From contig SFPR01000011.1 in the NCBI GenBank assembly GCA_004551865.1, positions 15,698 through 79,697 on the forward strand: 64,000 bases of DNA, given 5' to 3'. The translations under genes were made by a program, and so were the position numbers. This stretch comes from Bacteroidales bacterium (GTDB lineage: Bacteria; Bacteroidota; Bacteroidia; Bacteroidales; P3). The notes beneath the pieces are model-generated. The model had not been told where the DNA came from. It made no database searches and saw only the letters and a program-made list of their open reading frames with translations. Position 1 is the stretch's first letter. Each line of letters begins with the position of its first letter. Below are positions 8,419-15,753 of the stretch, in pieces.

Positions 8419-10578
8419 CTAATTTACTATGACCTCATCGCCAAAGACGTGTGCCGGATAGCCTGCTCCCGGGTGATTTTCGGGACATTGCTTTATACTC
8501 TTGGCAAATATTTTGACAAAGCGTGCCTTTCGTTTTGGGAATTTGGCATGATGATTTTGTATCTGTCCGTTTTGGGATATTGTTACATTGGTTGCCTCTA
8601 TCGGTTCGAGCATATCTTGCTGCAAACCTGTGGAAAATTCTACCGAAAGAGGCAAAAATATCCAGCTTCCGACGTTTTCCAAGAAGTTAATAGATATTTC
8701 GCTTATCTCTTGCTCTGTTTGCAAATCGACAATGACGCAATAGTCATAGCCATAAGTCCCTACCCATTTGTCATAGCTCTTTTGACTTCCCACAAGTGCA
8801 TCGGTCAGTGCATTCTTTGTACTTCCTGTGTATTGGGGATTGAGGTTTTCTATTGTATATGGCTTTCCTGTTGCCTTGTTTGGGAAATATGATGCGGTAA
8901 ATATGGGCGATACTCTATTGCCTTCACGCTCTGCGTATGCCGTAAGGGTGGTTGGTCGGTCTATTACTATGCTTTGGGTGTAGGGAACAAAGTGTTTGTT
9001 TTGGCAGGTGTCGAGAGAATAGAATATATCGGCACCTTTGGCTACGCTTGTAAGGGTTACTTCGGGGCTTTGCAAAGATGTGTTGAACGAAACCTCCGCC
9101 CCAATGGTGTAATGTGAGCGAGAATAATTCACATTCATCTTGTCGTATGACTTAAAGAGGGTTTCCAATCTCGCAAGGAAGCAATCGTAGTTTTTGTTCT
9201 CTGCTTTGCTCCACGCTATTTCGCAAAGGGCTGCAATGCGGGGGAAATCCATGTATTGCAAATCGGTATATGTGGGAATATATTCGGTCCACGTGTTGGC
9301 TTGAACGCCGATTATGTGCTTTGCCTGCTCCTTTGTGAGGTTGCGAGGCACAGGTTCATAAAGATAGACTTTCTTCAAAGGGGTATAACCGCCTATTGCA
9401 AGAGGCTCACACTCGGGTTCACCCTGATAATAGTCAAAGTAGAGATAGGCTGCCGGCGACATAATGGCATCAAGTCCCGCCTTGGCTGCTTGTTCGCCTC
9501 CGCTCTCACCCTGCCACGACATTATGGTTGCACCTTCTGCTGCTCCGCCTTCCAAAAGTTCGTCCCATGCTATTATCTTTCGTCCTTTGCTTTCCAAATA
9601 TGCTTGAAGCGAGTGCATAAACCAGCTTTGCAGCTCTTTTTCATCTTTCAAACCGTGCAGCTTTATTTGCTCTTGGCATTTTGGACAGCTCTTCCAATTG
9701 GTTTTTGGGCATTCATCGCCTCCTATGTGTATGTATCGTGAAGGGAAAATCTCAATCAATTCGTCAAATACACCCTTGAAAAATTCCAAAACGCTGTCTT
9801 TGGTGCAGAAAACTTCCTCAAAAACACCCCAAGTGCCTTGAACCTTGTAACCTTCGCCCTTGCAACCAAGATAGGGATAGGCTGTCAATGCGGCAGAAGC
9901 ATGTCCCGGCAAATCTATCTCGGGAATGATTTCTATGTTTCTTGCCTTTGCATACTCCACAAGCTCTTTTAGTTCTTTCTGAGTGTAGTATCCGCCATGT
10001 GGAACGCCGTCGTAGTTCGGGTTTCTCTGGTCATTGTCGTTGTAGTGTCCTATTATGGTGCCGCTTCTTACCGATGCGACGGACTGTAACTTAGGATAAC
10101 GCTTGATTTCGACCCTCCAACCTTGGTCATCTGTCAAATGGAAATGCAGAGTGTTGAGTTTGTGATATGCCATAAGGTCGATATGTCTTTTGACTTGGTC
10201 GATGGTAAAAAAATGTCGGGCAGGGTCAAAATGCTTTCCTCTGTATGCAAACCGCGGATAGTCTGTTATCGAGCAGGAAGGAAGTGTGATTGAAGTTGTT
10301 GCAGGGTTTATTTTCTCGTCTTGCCAAGGGGTAAGATGTCCGGGGAGCAGTTGTCCCTCCGAAAGCTGGCAAATTGATTGCAAAGCATAGAAAAATCCTG
10401 CGTTTTCGTTGGCTTGAACAACTATCTTGTCTTTATTGATGTCTAATTGGTAGCCTTCGTCTTTCAAAGTCTTGTCCGATACTCTCACAAAGATGATTGC
10501 ATTTTTCAAGTCTTTGTTTTTGAGTTTCTTTTTGTCGATTGTTCGGAGCTTTGTGCCAAAAGCAGAGCTGAAACTCTC
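8419..10578 (-). CDS. GH20 beta-N-acetylhexosaminidase, body out of frame with its N-terminus
   Basis: This frame encodes a glycoside hydrolase family 20 enzyme, which releases terminal GlcNAc or GalNAc from glycans. Numbering from the TTG at 10509: residues ~1-60 are the end of the GH20b domain, ~85-430 the catalytic barrel with HFHLTDDQGWR (~122-132) and the D-E catalytic pair in HIGGDECP (261-268), then a chitobiase-type C-terminal domain and an F5/8-type carbohydrate-binding domain. No credible start exists in this frame; it opens at GAG 10578 inside the 99-bp repeat. A signal peptide and GH20 N-terminus lie upstream at 10580-10726, one base out of frame. The gene is therefore a pseudogene, a sequencing or assembly error, or a frameshifted gene. 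Confidence 0.85.
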   Translation of the reverse strand, partial: ESFSSAFGTKLRTIDKKKLKNKDLKNAIIFVRVSDKTLKDEGYQLDINKDKIVVQANENAGFFYALQSICQLSEGQLLPGHLTPWQDEKINPATTSITLPSCSITDYPRFAYRGKHFDPARHFFTIDQVKRHIDLMAYHKLNTLHFHLTDDQGWRVEIKRYPKLQSVASVRSGTIIGHYNDNDQRNPNYDGVPHGGYYTQKELKELVEYAKARNIEIIPEIDLPGHASAALTAYPYLGCKGEGYKVQGTWGVFEEVFCTKDSVLEFFKGVFDELIEIFPSRYIHIGGDECPKTNWKSCPKCQEQIKLHGLKDEKELQSWFMHSLQAYLESKGRKIIAWDELLEGGAAEGATIMSWQGESGGEQAAKAGLDAIMSPAAYLYFDYYQGEPECEPLAIGGYTPLKKVYLYEPVPRNLTKEQAKHIIGVQANTWTEYIPTYTDLQYMDFPRIAALCEIAWSKAENKNYDCFLARLETLFKSYDKMNVNYSRSHYTIGAEVSFNTSLQSPEVTLTSVAKGADIFYSLDTCQNKHFVPYTQSIVIDRPTTLTAYAEREGNRVSPIFTASYFPNKATGKPYTIENLNPQYTGSTKNALTDALVGSQKSYDKWVGTYGYDYCVIVDLQTEQEISEISINFLENVGSWIFLPLSVEFSTGLQQDMLEPIEATNVTISQNGQIQNHHAKFPKRKARFVKIFAKSIKQCPENHPGAGYPAHVFGDEVIVN

Positions 10579-10580
10579 TT
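10482..10580. repeat. 99-bp perfect direct repeat, copy 1
   Basis: Identical, base for base, to 11713-11811 and 1,231 bp away. It encodes part of the GH20b domain (frame ESFSSAFGTKL). Two different GH20 N-termini run into the two copies. Confidence 0.95.
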
Positions 10581-10726
10581 TAGAGAGTTGTAGTGCCGTT
10601 CATGACAAATCCCTTGCCGTTCGCAACTTCCACAACCGCAGGCTGAGGAATCACATCCACCTTTTGACATATTGCGACAAAGCTTACAAGCACTGCCGCC
10701 AACATTACATATATTCTTTTCTTCAT
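10580..10726 (-). pseudogene. GH20 N-terminal fragment B (signal peptide)
   Basis: The ATG at 10726 opens 48 codons: a signal peptide (MKKRIYVMLAAVLVSFVAIC) then QKVDVIPQPAVVEV, the usual start of Bacteroidota GH20 enzymes, ending at TAA 10582-10580. Adding one base at the ACTCTCTA-AAGAGAGT junction would restore the frame into the GH20 body (TTTLY-KESFSS). The junction itself is an 8-bp palindrome with a 2-base loop. It has its own -7 box. Confidence 0.8.
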
Positions 10727-10751
10727 TTCTTATTGTTTTTCTTTCTTCGTG

Positions 10752-10759
10752 CAAAGATA
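10752..10759 (-). promoter_or_regulatory. -7 box for GH20 fragment B
   Basis: TATCTTTG on the minus strand, 25 bases before the ATG at 10726. Confidence 0.65.
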
Positions 10760-10863
10760 CAACAAAGATTCGATTTTTCTTTCTTTACTTCGGCTGTTGG
10801 CTGTTCGCTTTTGGCAGTCCACTGTCGTCCGTTGATTGTCCGCAATCGTCTTTTCGCAAAAAC

Positions 10864-10908
10864 AAAACGAGCGTTCGCAAATGCAAAAGCAGGTCGAACG
10901 CTCGTTTT
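10864..10908 (-). terminator. 14-bp inverted repeat 3' of the lipoprotein gene
   Basis: Perfect 14-bp arms (AAAACGAGCGTTCG and complement), 17-base loop, followed by T-rich sequence on the minus strand. The core resembles the window-wide repeats but is GAGCG rather than GCCG. Confidence 0.6.
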
Positions 10909-10925
10909 GGTTTTGCTATAATAAA

Positions 10926-11285
10926 TTATAAGTTAAGGTAATAAGTATTAGCACCCCAAAAAACACAATATCTAAAACCGCTTTCATAACCGAAATGAAA
11001 AGCATCTATACTTGAAATCTCACTATAATCTCCTTTATAATCTCGTATATAATAATTATAACCATCAGTATAAACATCTACATTATCTACTGCAATATAC
11101 CAATTCCCGTTATAATTATAAAGATTAACTTTTTTACTAGTTTTCGTATATTTACCCTTAAACGAAACATTGCTACCACCTGTACTACTTGAAGATCCCG
11201 AACTCGAATAATAAGGATCACTACTACCACCCCCACATGAAACAAATAAAAAAGCTACAATAGCTGCTAAAAATTTAGTTTTCAT
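10926..11285 (-). CDS. small lipoprotein, AT-rich
   Basis: A 119-residue lipoprotein of unknown function. The signal peptide ends in a lipobox (AFLFVSC), followed by a Gly/Ser linker (GGGSSDPYYSSSGSSSSTGG) and a tyrosine-rich domain of ~80 residues with several aromatic beta-strands (YNYNGNWYIAV, YNYYIRDYKGDY). The DNA is clearly more AT-rich than its neighbours and uses AAT, TAT and AAA codons heavily, suggesting transfer. It lies between the two halves of the GH20 duplication, has its own promoter at 11655, and a ~370-base structured leader. Confidence 0.8.
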   Translation of the reverse strand: MKTKFLAAIVAFLFVSCGGGSSDPYYSSSGSSSSTGGSNVSFKGKYTKTSKKVNLYNYNGNWYIAVDNVDVYTDGYNYYIRDYKGDYSEISSIDAFHFGYESGFRYCVFWGANTYYLNL

Positions 11286-11654
11286 TTTTTCTTTCTTTAT
11301 TTAATGTTTTATCTATTTTGATTTGCCCAAGTTCCAAAGGCGATACAATTTTTTGAAAACCGATTTAAGGGAATAGGAACCCTGACTTAAGGACATAAAA
11401 AAGTCGTGGAACTTTTTTCTTATTGGTGTTGAGGTCCTCGAATTACCTATTCTATCAAATAAGATAAGCCCACGATTTCACTCGTGAGCGTCTTAAACTT
11501 ATCTTTTGATAGAATTGTATGAAATTTTCGAGGTTTCACACCACCAAAGTTAAGCAAAAACGCTTTAATATGTCGTATTAAACTACTAAGTCTAAATTAT
11601 AAATTTTCTGTTTGCCGTTTCCTCCTTTTTTAAGTTGGTTTCTAAATTCGGCGG
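11286..11654 (-). other. long structured 5' leader of the lipoprotein gene
   Basis: No gene is visible in this ~370-base stretch. It holds a large imperfect inverted repeat, arms 11425-11468 and 11498-11545, with an inner CACGA/TCGTG hairpin (11471-11486). Upstream, at 11551-11574, lies a motif (GACATATTAAAGCGTTTTTG on the minus strand, then CTTA) shared with the leader at 24437-24462. In both leaders the motif is about 80 bases after the TATCTTTG box. It may be a regulatory RNA, a riboswitch-like leader or a mobile element end. Confidence 0.55.
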
Positions 11655-11662
11655 CAAAGATA
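11655..11662 (-). promoter_or_regulatory. -7 box for the lipoprotein transcript
   Basis: TATCTTTG on the minus strand. Confidence 0.6.
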
Positions 11663-11712
11663 TAAAAACTTTCTGATACAACAAAATGATTCTCTTGCAA
11701 AGTTCGGTTTAC

Positions 11713-11811
11713 CTCTCACAAAGATGATTGCATTTTTCAAGTCTTTGTTTTTGAGTTTCTTTTTGTCGATTGTTCGGAGCTTTGTGCCAAAAGCAGAGCT
11801 GAAACTCTCTT
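11713..11811. repeat. 99-bp perfect direct repeat, copy 2
   Basis: Identical to 10482-10580. After this copy the GH20 sequence stops abruptly and unrelated AT-rich sequence follows in the minus direction. Confidence 0.95.
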
Positions 11812-11964
11812 GTCGATGTACAAAACGGTCTTTTGATTTAGAGAAAATCCTTCCTCATTTAACTCTGTCACACTTGCAGGAGCGGGAATTATGTTCACTT
11901 TTTGCGAATATGCAAAAGCACAAACGCTCGCTGCAAATAGAAAAACAACAATTTTTTTCAACAT
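11737..11964 (-). pseudogene. GH20 N-terminal fragment A (signal peptide)
   Basis: The ATG at 11964 opens a signal peptide (MLKKIVVFLFAASVCAFAYS) and QKVNIIPAPASVTELNEEGF, then KTVLYID, a clear GH20 N-terminus paralogous to fragment B but different in sequence. It then runs into copy 2 of the 99-bp repeat, one base out of the GH20 frame, and stops at TGA 11737. No catalytic domain follows. It has its own promoter. It may be the stump of a second tandem GH20 gene. Confidence 0.8.
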
Positions 11965-11987
11965 ATTCTAATCTTTTTTCGAGTTGG

Positions 11988-11995
11988 CAAAGATA
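11988..11995 (-). promoter_or_regulatory. -7 box for GH20 fragment A
   Basis: TATCTTTG on the minus strand, 23 bases before the ATG at 11964. Confidence 0.65.
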
Positions 11996-12113
11996 TGAAA
12001 AAGCAATGAAACTTAGCCGATAAGCCTGCCGTTATGAGCAAAAAAGCTTTCAAAGCAGCCAAAGGGTCAAACATTTTTTCGCCTTTTTGTATTGCGGAAT
12101 TGTTTTTTTGTTG

Positions 12114-12121
12114 TACTTTTG
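12114..12121 (+). promoter_or_regulatory. -7 box for the SRP RNA gene
   Basis: TACTTTTG, with a TTG 19 bases upstream (12092-12094), a good Bacteroidota promoter just before the RNA 5' end. Confidence 0.75.
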
Positions 12122-12126
12122 CACTC

Positions 12127-12223
12127 GGGTAAGTCTTGTACGACCAGCTCCCTCTGAATCTCCCCAGGGCGGGAACGCAGCAAGGTAAGGAGGTTGTAGC
12201 GGTGCGATATAAGTAGCTTACCC
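12127..12223 (+). ncRNA. ffs: bacterial small signal recognition particle RNA (4.5S)
   Basis: The RNA closes with a terminal helix (GGGTAAG, 12127-12133, with CTTACCC, 12217-12223). Its apical part carries the conserved SRP motif around CCCAGGGCGGGAACGCAGCA, containing the asymmetric loop bound by the Ffh M domain. Length is ~97 nt. A T-run at 12224-12230 supplies the terminator. The RNA joins Ffh to target membrane proteins to FtsY and SecYEG. Confidence 0.9.
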
Positions 12224-12256
12224 TTTTTTTATGTCTTGTTGCGAAATTTTGTTTCC

Positions 12257-13252
12257 TTACTTTATCCCCATTTTATTTAGTGCTGCCTGATACTTATTTG
12301 CATTTGCATAGTGTTGGTCGGGAGTCGATGCAAAGTTGTGGTATCCCGAAAAGTCTTCTTTGGCACAGAAAAAGATGTAGTCGTGCTTTTGGTAGTTCAA
12401 AACCGAAAGCAGAGAACTTTGCTCGGGAAGACAAATCGCACTTGGCGGCAATCCCTTATACATATATGTGTTGTAAGGAGAATCGGTCTGCAAATGCTTG
12501 TACATTATTCTCTTTATGGTAAAGTCGCCTACCGCATATCGTACCGTAGGGTCGGCTTGCAGAAGCATATCGCGGTGCAAACGATTGATATACACCCCTG
12601 CTATTGTGGGTTTTTCCTCGTTTTTGTTGGTTTCTTCTTCGACAATAGATGCCAAAACGACTATTTCATGGCGGCTTAAGCCTGTTTTTTCGACTGAGGC
12701 GGCTCTTGCTTTCCACCAATGGTCGCTTTCGGTTTTTAGTCGCCTAAGGAGCTTGTCCGAAGTGGTATTCCAATAGACTTGATAGGTATTGGGAATTACG
12801 TTTTCAAACAAATCGTATTCCAAATTCTCTATCGAAAGCAACAAGTCTTCTTTGCTTATCATCAACTGTGAGGATACTTTTTCGGCAAAGTCATCATACG
12901 TTCTCACCTTGCCGATAACAAGTTTTACGGGGGTCTGTAAACCTCTTGAAAGCATCTTTGCCAAGTCTGCCTGCTTGATTTTTGGTGCTATTTCATAATA
13001 TCCGCTTCGCATCTTGCCGCTTTCGCAAAATACCTTGACAAAAAGCGAGTATGCAAATCCGCTGTCAATCACACCTTTGTCTCTCAACATTTTCTCGACC
13101 TGCTCTGTTGAGGTATTGGGATAAAGACAGAGTTTGACGGTTTGAGTGTTCTCTGTTTTTGAAGAGACTATCCAAAGTACAAAAAGCCCGAACACAAGGC
13201 ATACAACGCCGGTAACAATCAGTGTAACAGCAAGGATTTTCTTATTTTTCAT
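12257..13252 (-). CDS. mltG: endolytic peptidoglycan transglycosylase
   Basis: MltG (YceG family) cuts nascent glycan strands in the periplasm and helps set glycan length. The 331 residues have an N-terminal membrane anchor (~7-29), a LysM-like middle region, and the family core with the catalytic Glu in ASIVEEETNK (~201-210), followed by AGVYINRLHRDMLLQADPTV and PYNTYMYKGLPPSAI. All hallmark stretches are present and the length is typical. The start overlaps the end of the upstream acetyltransferase gene by 11 bases, so the two are probably co-transcribed from the promoter at 13788. Confidence 0.95.
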   Translation of the reverse strand: MKNKKILAVTLIVTGVVCLVFGLFVLWIVSSKTENTQTVKLCLYPNTSTEQVEKMLRDKGVIDSGFAYSLFVKVFCESGKMRSGYYEIAPKIKQADLAKMLSRGLQTPVKLVIGKVRTYDDFAEKVSSQLMISKEDLLLSIENLEYDLFENVIPNTYQVYWNTTSDKLLRRLKTESDHWWKARAASVEKTGLSRHEIVVLASIVEEETNKNEEKPTIAGVYINRLHRDMLLQADPTVRYAVGDFTIKRIMYKHLQTDSPYNTYMYKGLPPSAICLPEQSSLLSVLNYQKHDYIFFCAKEDFSGYHNFASTPDQHYANANKYQAALNKMGIK

Positions 13253-13772
13253 CTTTTGTTCTGTTTATTTTTTGATATACTTCCACATCTTTGAATTTCC
13301 CGTTCTCGCACAACCAATCTTTCAAAACGCTTGTGGGTTCAAATCCCGAAGAAATCAACATTTTTTTGCTCGAAAGGTTGTCTGAGGGTACGAAACTATA
13401 AAGACAATGTAACGAATAGACCTTTGTAACATATTCCCAGAGCATTTCCACAACCGGTTTGGCATATCCCCTACCCCTATGCTCGGAAGAGAAAAGTATT
13501 CCCATTGCAGCCCTGAAATCTTTGGGCGAAAAGTCGTACAAATCGACGCAACCGATAGTCTTTGTCTCGCCTTGGTCAATCAAATCGACCATCAACCTCA
13601 TCTGTCCTGCTGCATAAAAGGTGTCGTTTTGGGCTTGCAAAACATATTGTTCCAATGCAAAATGAGAAAAAGGACGCTGTGTCTGTCCCACCGACCACAC
13701 CGACATATCGTTTTCCCACTCATAAAATAAATCTGCATCGTCCAACTCGACGGCTCTGAATTTGAACTCCAT
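13242..13772 (-). CDS. GNAT family N-acetyltransferase
   Basis: A 176-residue acetyltransferase of the RimJ/SpeG-like GNAT group. The N-terminal FKFRAVELDDADLFYEWEND strand-helix is typical, and the acetyl-CoA pyrophosphate loop reads HRGRGYAKP, followed by the NLSSKKMLISSGFE motif near the end. The substrate (amino-terminal residue, polyamine or small amine) is not readable. I placed the start at ATG 13772; the in-frame TTG at 13790 is part of the -7 box TACCTTTG. The gene overlaps mltG by 11 bases. Confidence 0.85.
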   Translation of the reverse strand: MEFKFRAVELDDADLFYEWENDMSVWSVGQTQRPFSHFALEQYVLQAQNDTFYAAGQMRLMVDLIDQGETKTIGCVDLYDFSPKDFRAAMGILFSSEHRGRGYAKPVVEMLWEYVTKVYSLHCLYSFVPSDNLSSKKMLISSGFEPTSVLKDWLCENGKFKDVEVYQKINRTKDEK

Positions 13773-13787
13773 CGTCTTTTTTGTTTG

Positions 13788-13795
13788 CAAAGGTA
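13788..13795 (-). promoter_or_regulatory. -7 box for the GNAT-mltG operon
   Basis: TACCTTTG on the minus strand, 16 bases before the ATG. Confidence 0.7.
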
Positions 13796-13900
13796 AGACA
13801 AAATAAGCAAATGAACTTTTGAGAATTTACCACAAGCGAAAGAGAGTTTGAAATACCCTTGTAACAGATTGATTTTCAAAGCCAAGCCTTTCGCTAAAAT

Positions 13901-13980
13901 AAAACGGCGTTTTGTGATGGTTAAAACGCCGTTTTAACTTGAACAAAACGCCGTTTTATTTTTGCAAAACAGCGTTTTAT
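13901..13980. repeat. four-core helically spaced repeat array
   Basis: Cores CGGCG, CGCCG, CGCCG, CAGCG with spacers of 17, 17 and 16 bases. Located between divergent promoters of the GNAT-mltG operon and ptb. Confidence 0.9.
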
Positions 13981-14041
13981 TTCTGTGGCATCTTTGAACA
14001 TATTTTCAGGCTTTTGTTTTGCCCGAACCAAATTATTGTAC

Positions 14042-14049
14042 TATCTTTG
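14042..14049 (+). promoter_or_regulatory. -7 box for the phosphate butyryltransferase gene
   Basis: TATCTTTG, 51 bases before the ATG. Confidence 0.7.
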
Positions 14050-14100
14050 CAAACTCGTTTTTGGAATTAGTGTAATTATTAAAAAATAAACAAAATAGCA

Positions 14101-15006
14101 ATGATTAAGAAGTTGGACGAGCTTATAGATGCAGTTAAGCTCAAAGGCAAAAAAAGATTGGTTGCTGCGTTTGCAAACGATTCTCACACAATCGGAGCAG
14201 CTTCAATGGCAATGGATTTGGGTGTGGTAGATGCAACCTTGGTTGGAGACATCGACACAATCAAGTCTGTTTGCGAAAAAGAAGGTATTGATGTAAATAA
14301 GTTCAATCTTGTTCAGGAAGCAAACGAACAAGCAGCTGCAAACAAGGCTGTTGAACTTATCAATGCAGGAGAGGGAGACATTTTGATGAAAGGTCTCTGC
14401 TCGACAGACAAGTACATGAGAGCTATACTAAACAAGGAAAAGGGTTTGATGCCCGGAGGAAAGCCTGTTTTGTCTCACGTTACTGTTTTTGAAATACCTA
14501 CTTACCACAAATTGTTGATTACTTCTGATGTTGCAGTTATTCCTGCACCTGATTTCAAACAAAAGACTGCTATATGCGAATACGTTATCAAAACAGCCAA
14601 GACCCTCGGCATCGAAACGCCTAAGGTTGCCATGATTGCACCTACCGAACAAATGAGCGTAGGTATTCCTTCATGTGTAGATGCTGCCCTTATTGCTGCA
14701 ATGAACAACCGCGGACAAATCAAGGGAGCAATAGTTGACGGACCGTTGGCATTGGACGTTGCAATAGACAAGGAAAGTGCAACAATAAAGAAACTAAAAG
14801 GCGAAGTGGCAGGCGATGCAGACTGCTTGGTATGGCCAAACATCGAATCCGGAAACGTATTCTACAAGTCTTGCACCAAGTTCGCTAAGGCTGAATTGGC
14901 TGCAATGGTTGTCGGAGCAAAGGTTCCTTGTGTTCTTTCTTCAAGAGGCGACAGCACAAAGACAAAAATGTATTCAATAGCACTTGCTGCATTGTCTTGC
15001 AAGTAA
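14101..15006 (+). CDS. ptb: phosphate butyryltransferase (phosphate acyltransferase family)
   Basis: Expected to convert butyryl-CoA and phosphate to butyryl-phosphate and CoA in butyrate or branched-chain acid fermentation. The 301 residues match Ptb rather than the ~330-residue Pta. Family stretches include AAFANDSHTIGAASMAMDLG, an ILMKGLCSTDKYMRAIL segment and a C-terminal VVGAKVPCVLSSRGDS motif. In related organisms ptb is usually followed by butyrate kinase (buk); here buk is absent and a PAS protein follows after a terminator. Acetyl or propionyl substrates remain possible. Confidence 0.85.
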   Translation: MIKKLDELIDAVKLKGKKRLVAAFANDSHTIGAASMAMDLGVVDATLVGDIDTIKSVCEKEGIDVNKFNLVQEANEQAAANKAVELINAGEGDILMKGLCSTDKYMRAILNKEKGLMPGGKPVLSHVTVFEIPTYHKLLITSDVAVIPAPDFKQKTAICEYVIKTAKTLGIETPKVAMIAPTEQMSVGIPSCVDAALIAAMNNRGQIKGAIVDGPLALDVAIDKESATIKKLKGEVAGDADCLVWPNIESGNVFYKSCTKFAKAELAAMVVGAKVPCVLSSRGDSTKTKMYSIALAALSCK

Positions 15007-15031
15007 TAGTTAATAATTTTTTCATAGTTCT

Positions 15032-15058
15032 CCCACAGACAGCTTCGGCTTCTGTGGG
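15032..15058 (+). terminator. hairpin terminator after ptb
   Basis: CCCACAGA/TCTGTGGG stem followed by C and six T. Confidence 0.8.
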
Positions 15059-15085
15059 CTTTTTTGAACAAATAAGCATAAGAAA

Positions 15086-15436
15086 ATGGAAAAATGGTCA
15101 GATGAACTCCCGTTTGTGGCAATCACAATCTGCGACAAGGAAGGGAAAATCATTGATATGAACCGCCGAAGCATTGCCACATACGAAAAAGACGGTGGCA
15201 AGGCTCTTATTGGCAAACAACTAATGGACTGCCACCCCGAAAGAGCAAAAAAAATCATTGCTCAACTAATGAGCGAGGGCAAGACAAATGCCTACACCAT
15301 AGAAAAAGAAGGGTTGAGAAAGCTGATTTATCAATCGCCATGGTACGAAAACGGAGAGTTTGCAGGATTGGTGGAAATGTCTGTTGTTCTGCCCGAAACA
15401 ATGCCTCACTACGTTCGCACTCCAAAAAAAGATTAG
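15086..15436 (+). CDS. single PAS domain protein
   Basis: A 116-residue protein made up of one PAS sensor domain (ITICDKEGKIIDMNRRSIATY, then GKQLMDCHPERAKKII, and WYENGEFAGLVEM near the end). There is no output domain, membrane segment or signal peptide. Small stand-alone PAS proteins may bind a ligand or partner with a kinase; neither is evident here. It follows the ptb terminator by 28 bases, so it may be expressed by read-through. Confidence 0.8.
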   Translation: MEKWSDELPFVAITICDKEGKIIDMNRRSIATYEKDGGKALIGKQLMDCHPERAKKIIAQLMSEGKTNAYTIEKEGLRKLIYQSPWYENGEFAGLVEMSVVLPETMPHYVRTPKKD

Positions 15437-15500
15437 CAACATATATTGTCGCAAAAGACTAAAAAGAGAAAATTGGCGTTTAACAAATAAAAGACACACA

Positions 15501-15635
15501 ATGAAAAATACAAAGAAAGCATTCGTAATCATGTTGGTTTTGGCAGCAGCAGGCATCGTTTTGTCATCTTGTTCTCACAGAACCTGCGACGCATACTCCT
15601 CTGCACATCGTTACAGCAGAGAAATTTTGCGATAA
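15501..15635 (+). CDS. very small putative lipoprotein
   Basis: 44 codons from ATG 15501: a basic N-terminus, a hydrophobic stretch and a lipobox (LSSC at ~21-24), followed by only ~20 residues containing His, Arg and Tyr. Function unknown. It has its own strong terminator directly downstream, which supports a real transcript. The longer in-frame reading from 15360 overlaps the PAS gene and is not credible. Confidence 0.6.
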   Translation: MKNTKKAFVIMLVLAAAGIVLSSCSHRTCDAYSSAHRYSREILR

Positions 15636-15657
15636 AACCAAAATTCAACAAACAAAA

Positions 15658-15698
15658 ACAAAGGTTTTGTGTAGCAGATTGTGGCACAAAACCTTTGT
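15658..15698 (+). terminator. hairpin terminator
   Basis: 14-bp perfect stem (ACAAAGGTTTTGTG and complement) followed by T-rich sequence. Confidence 0.8.
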
Positions 15699-15753
15699 TT
15701 TTTATTATCCTTTGTCTCAATGGAGGAAAAAGAGTTCAAAAACGCCCTCTACT

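Noticed and set aside
10482..11811. Insertion sequence between the GH20 repeats
   Set aside because: No transposase, no terminal inverted repeats; a 99-bp flanking repeat is far longer than a normal target duplication.
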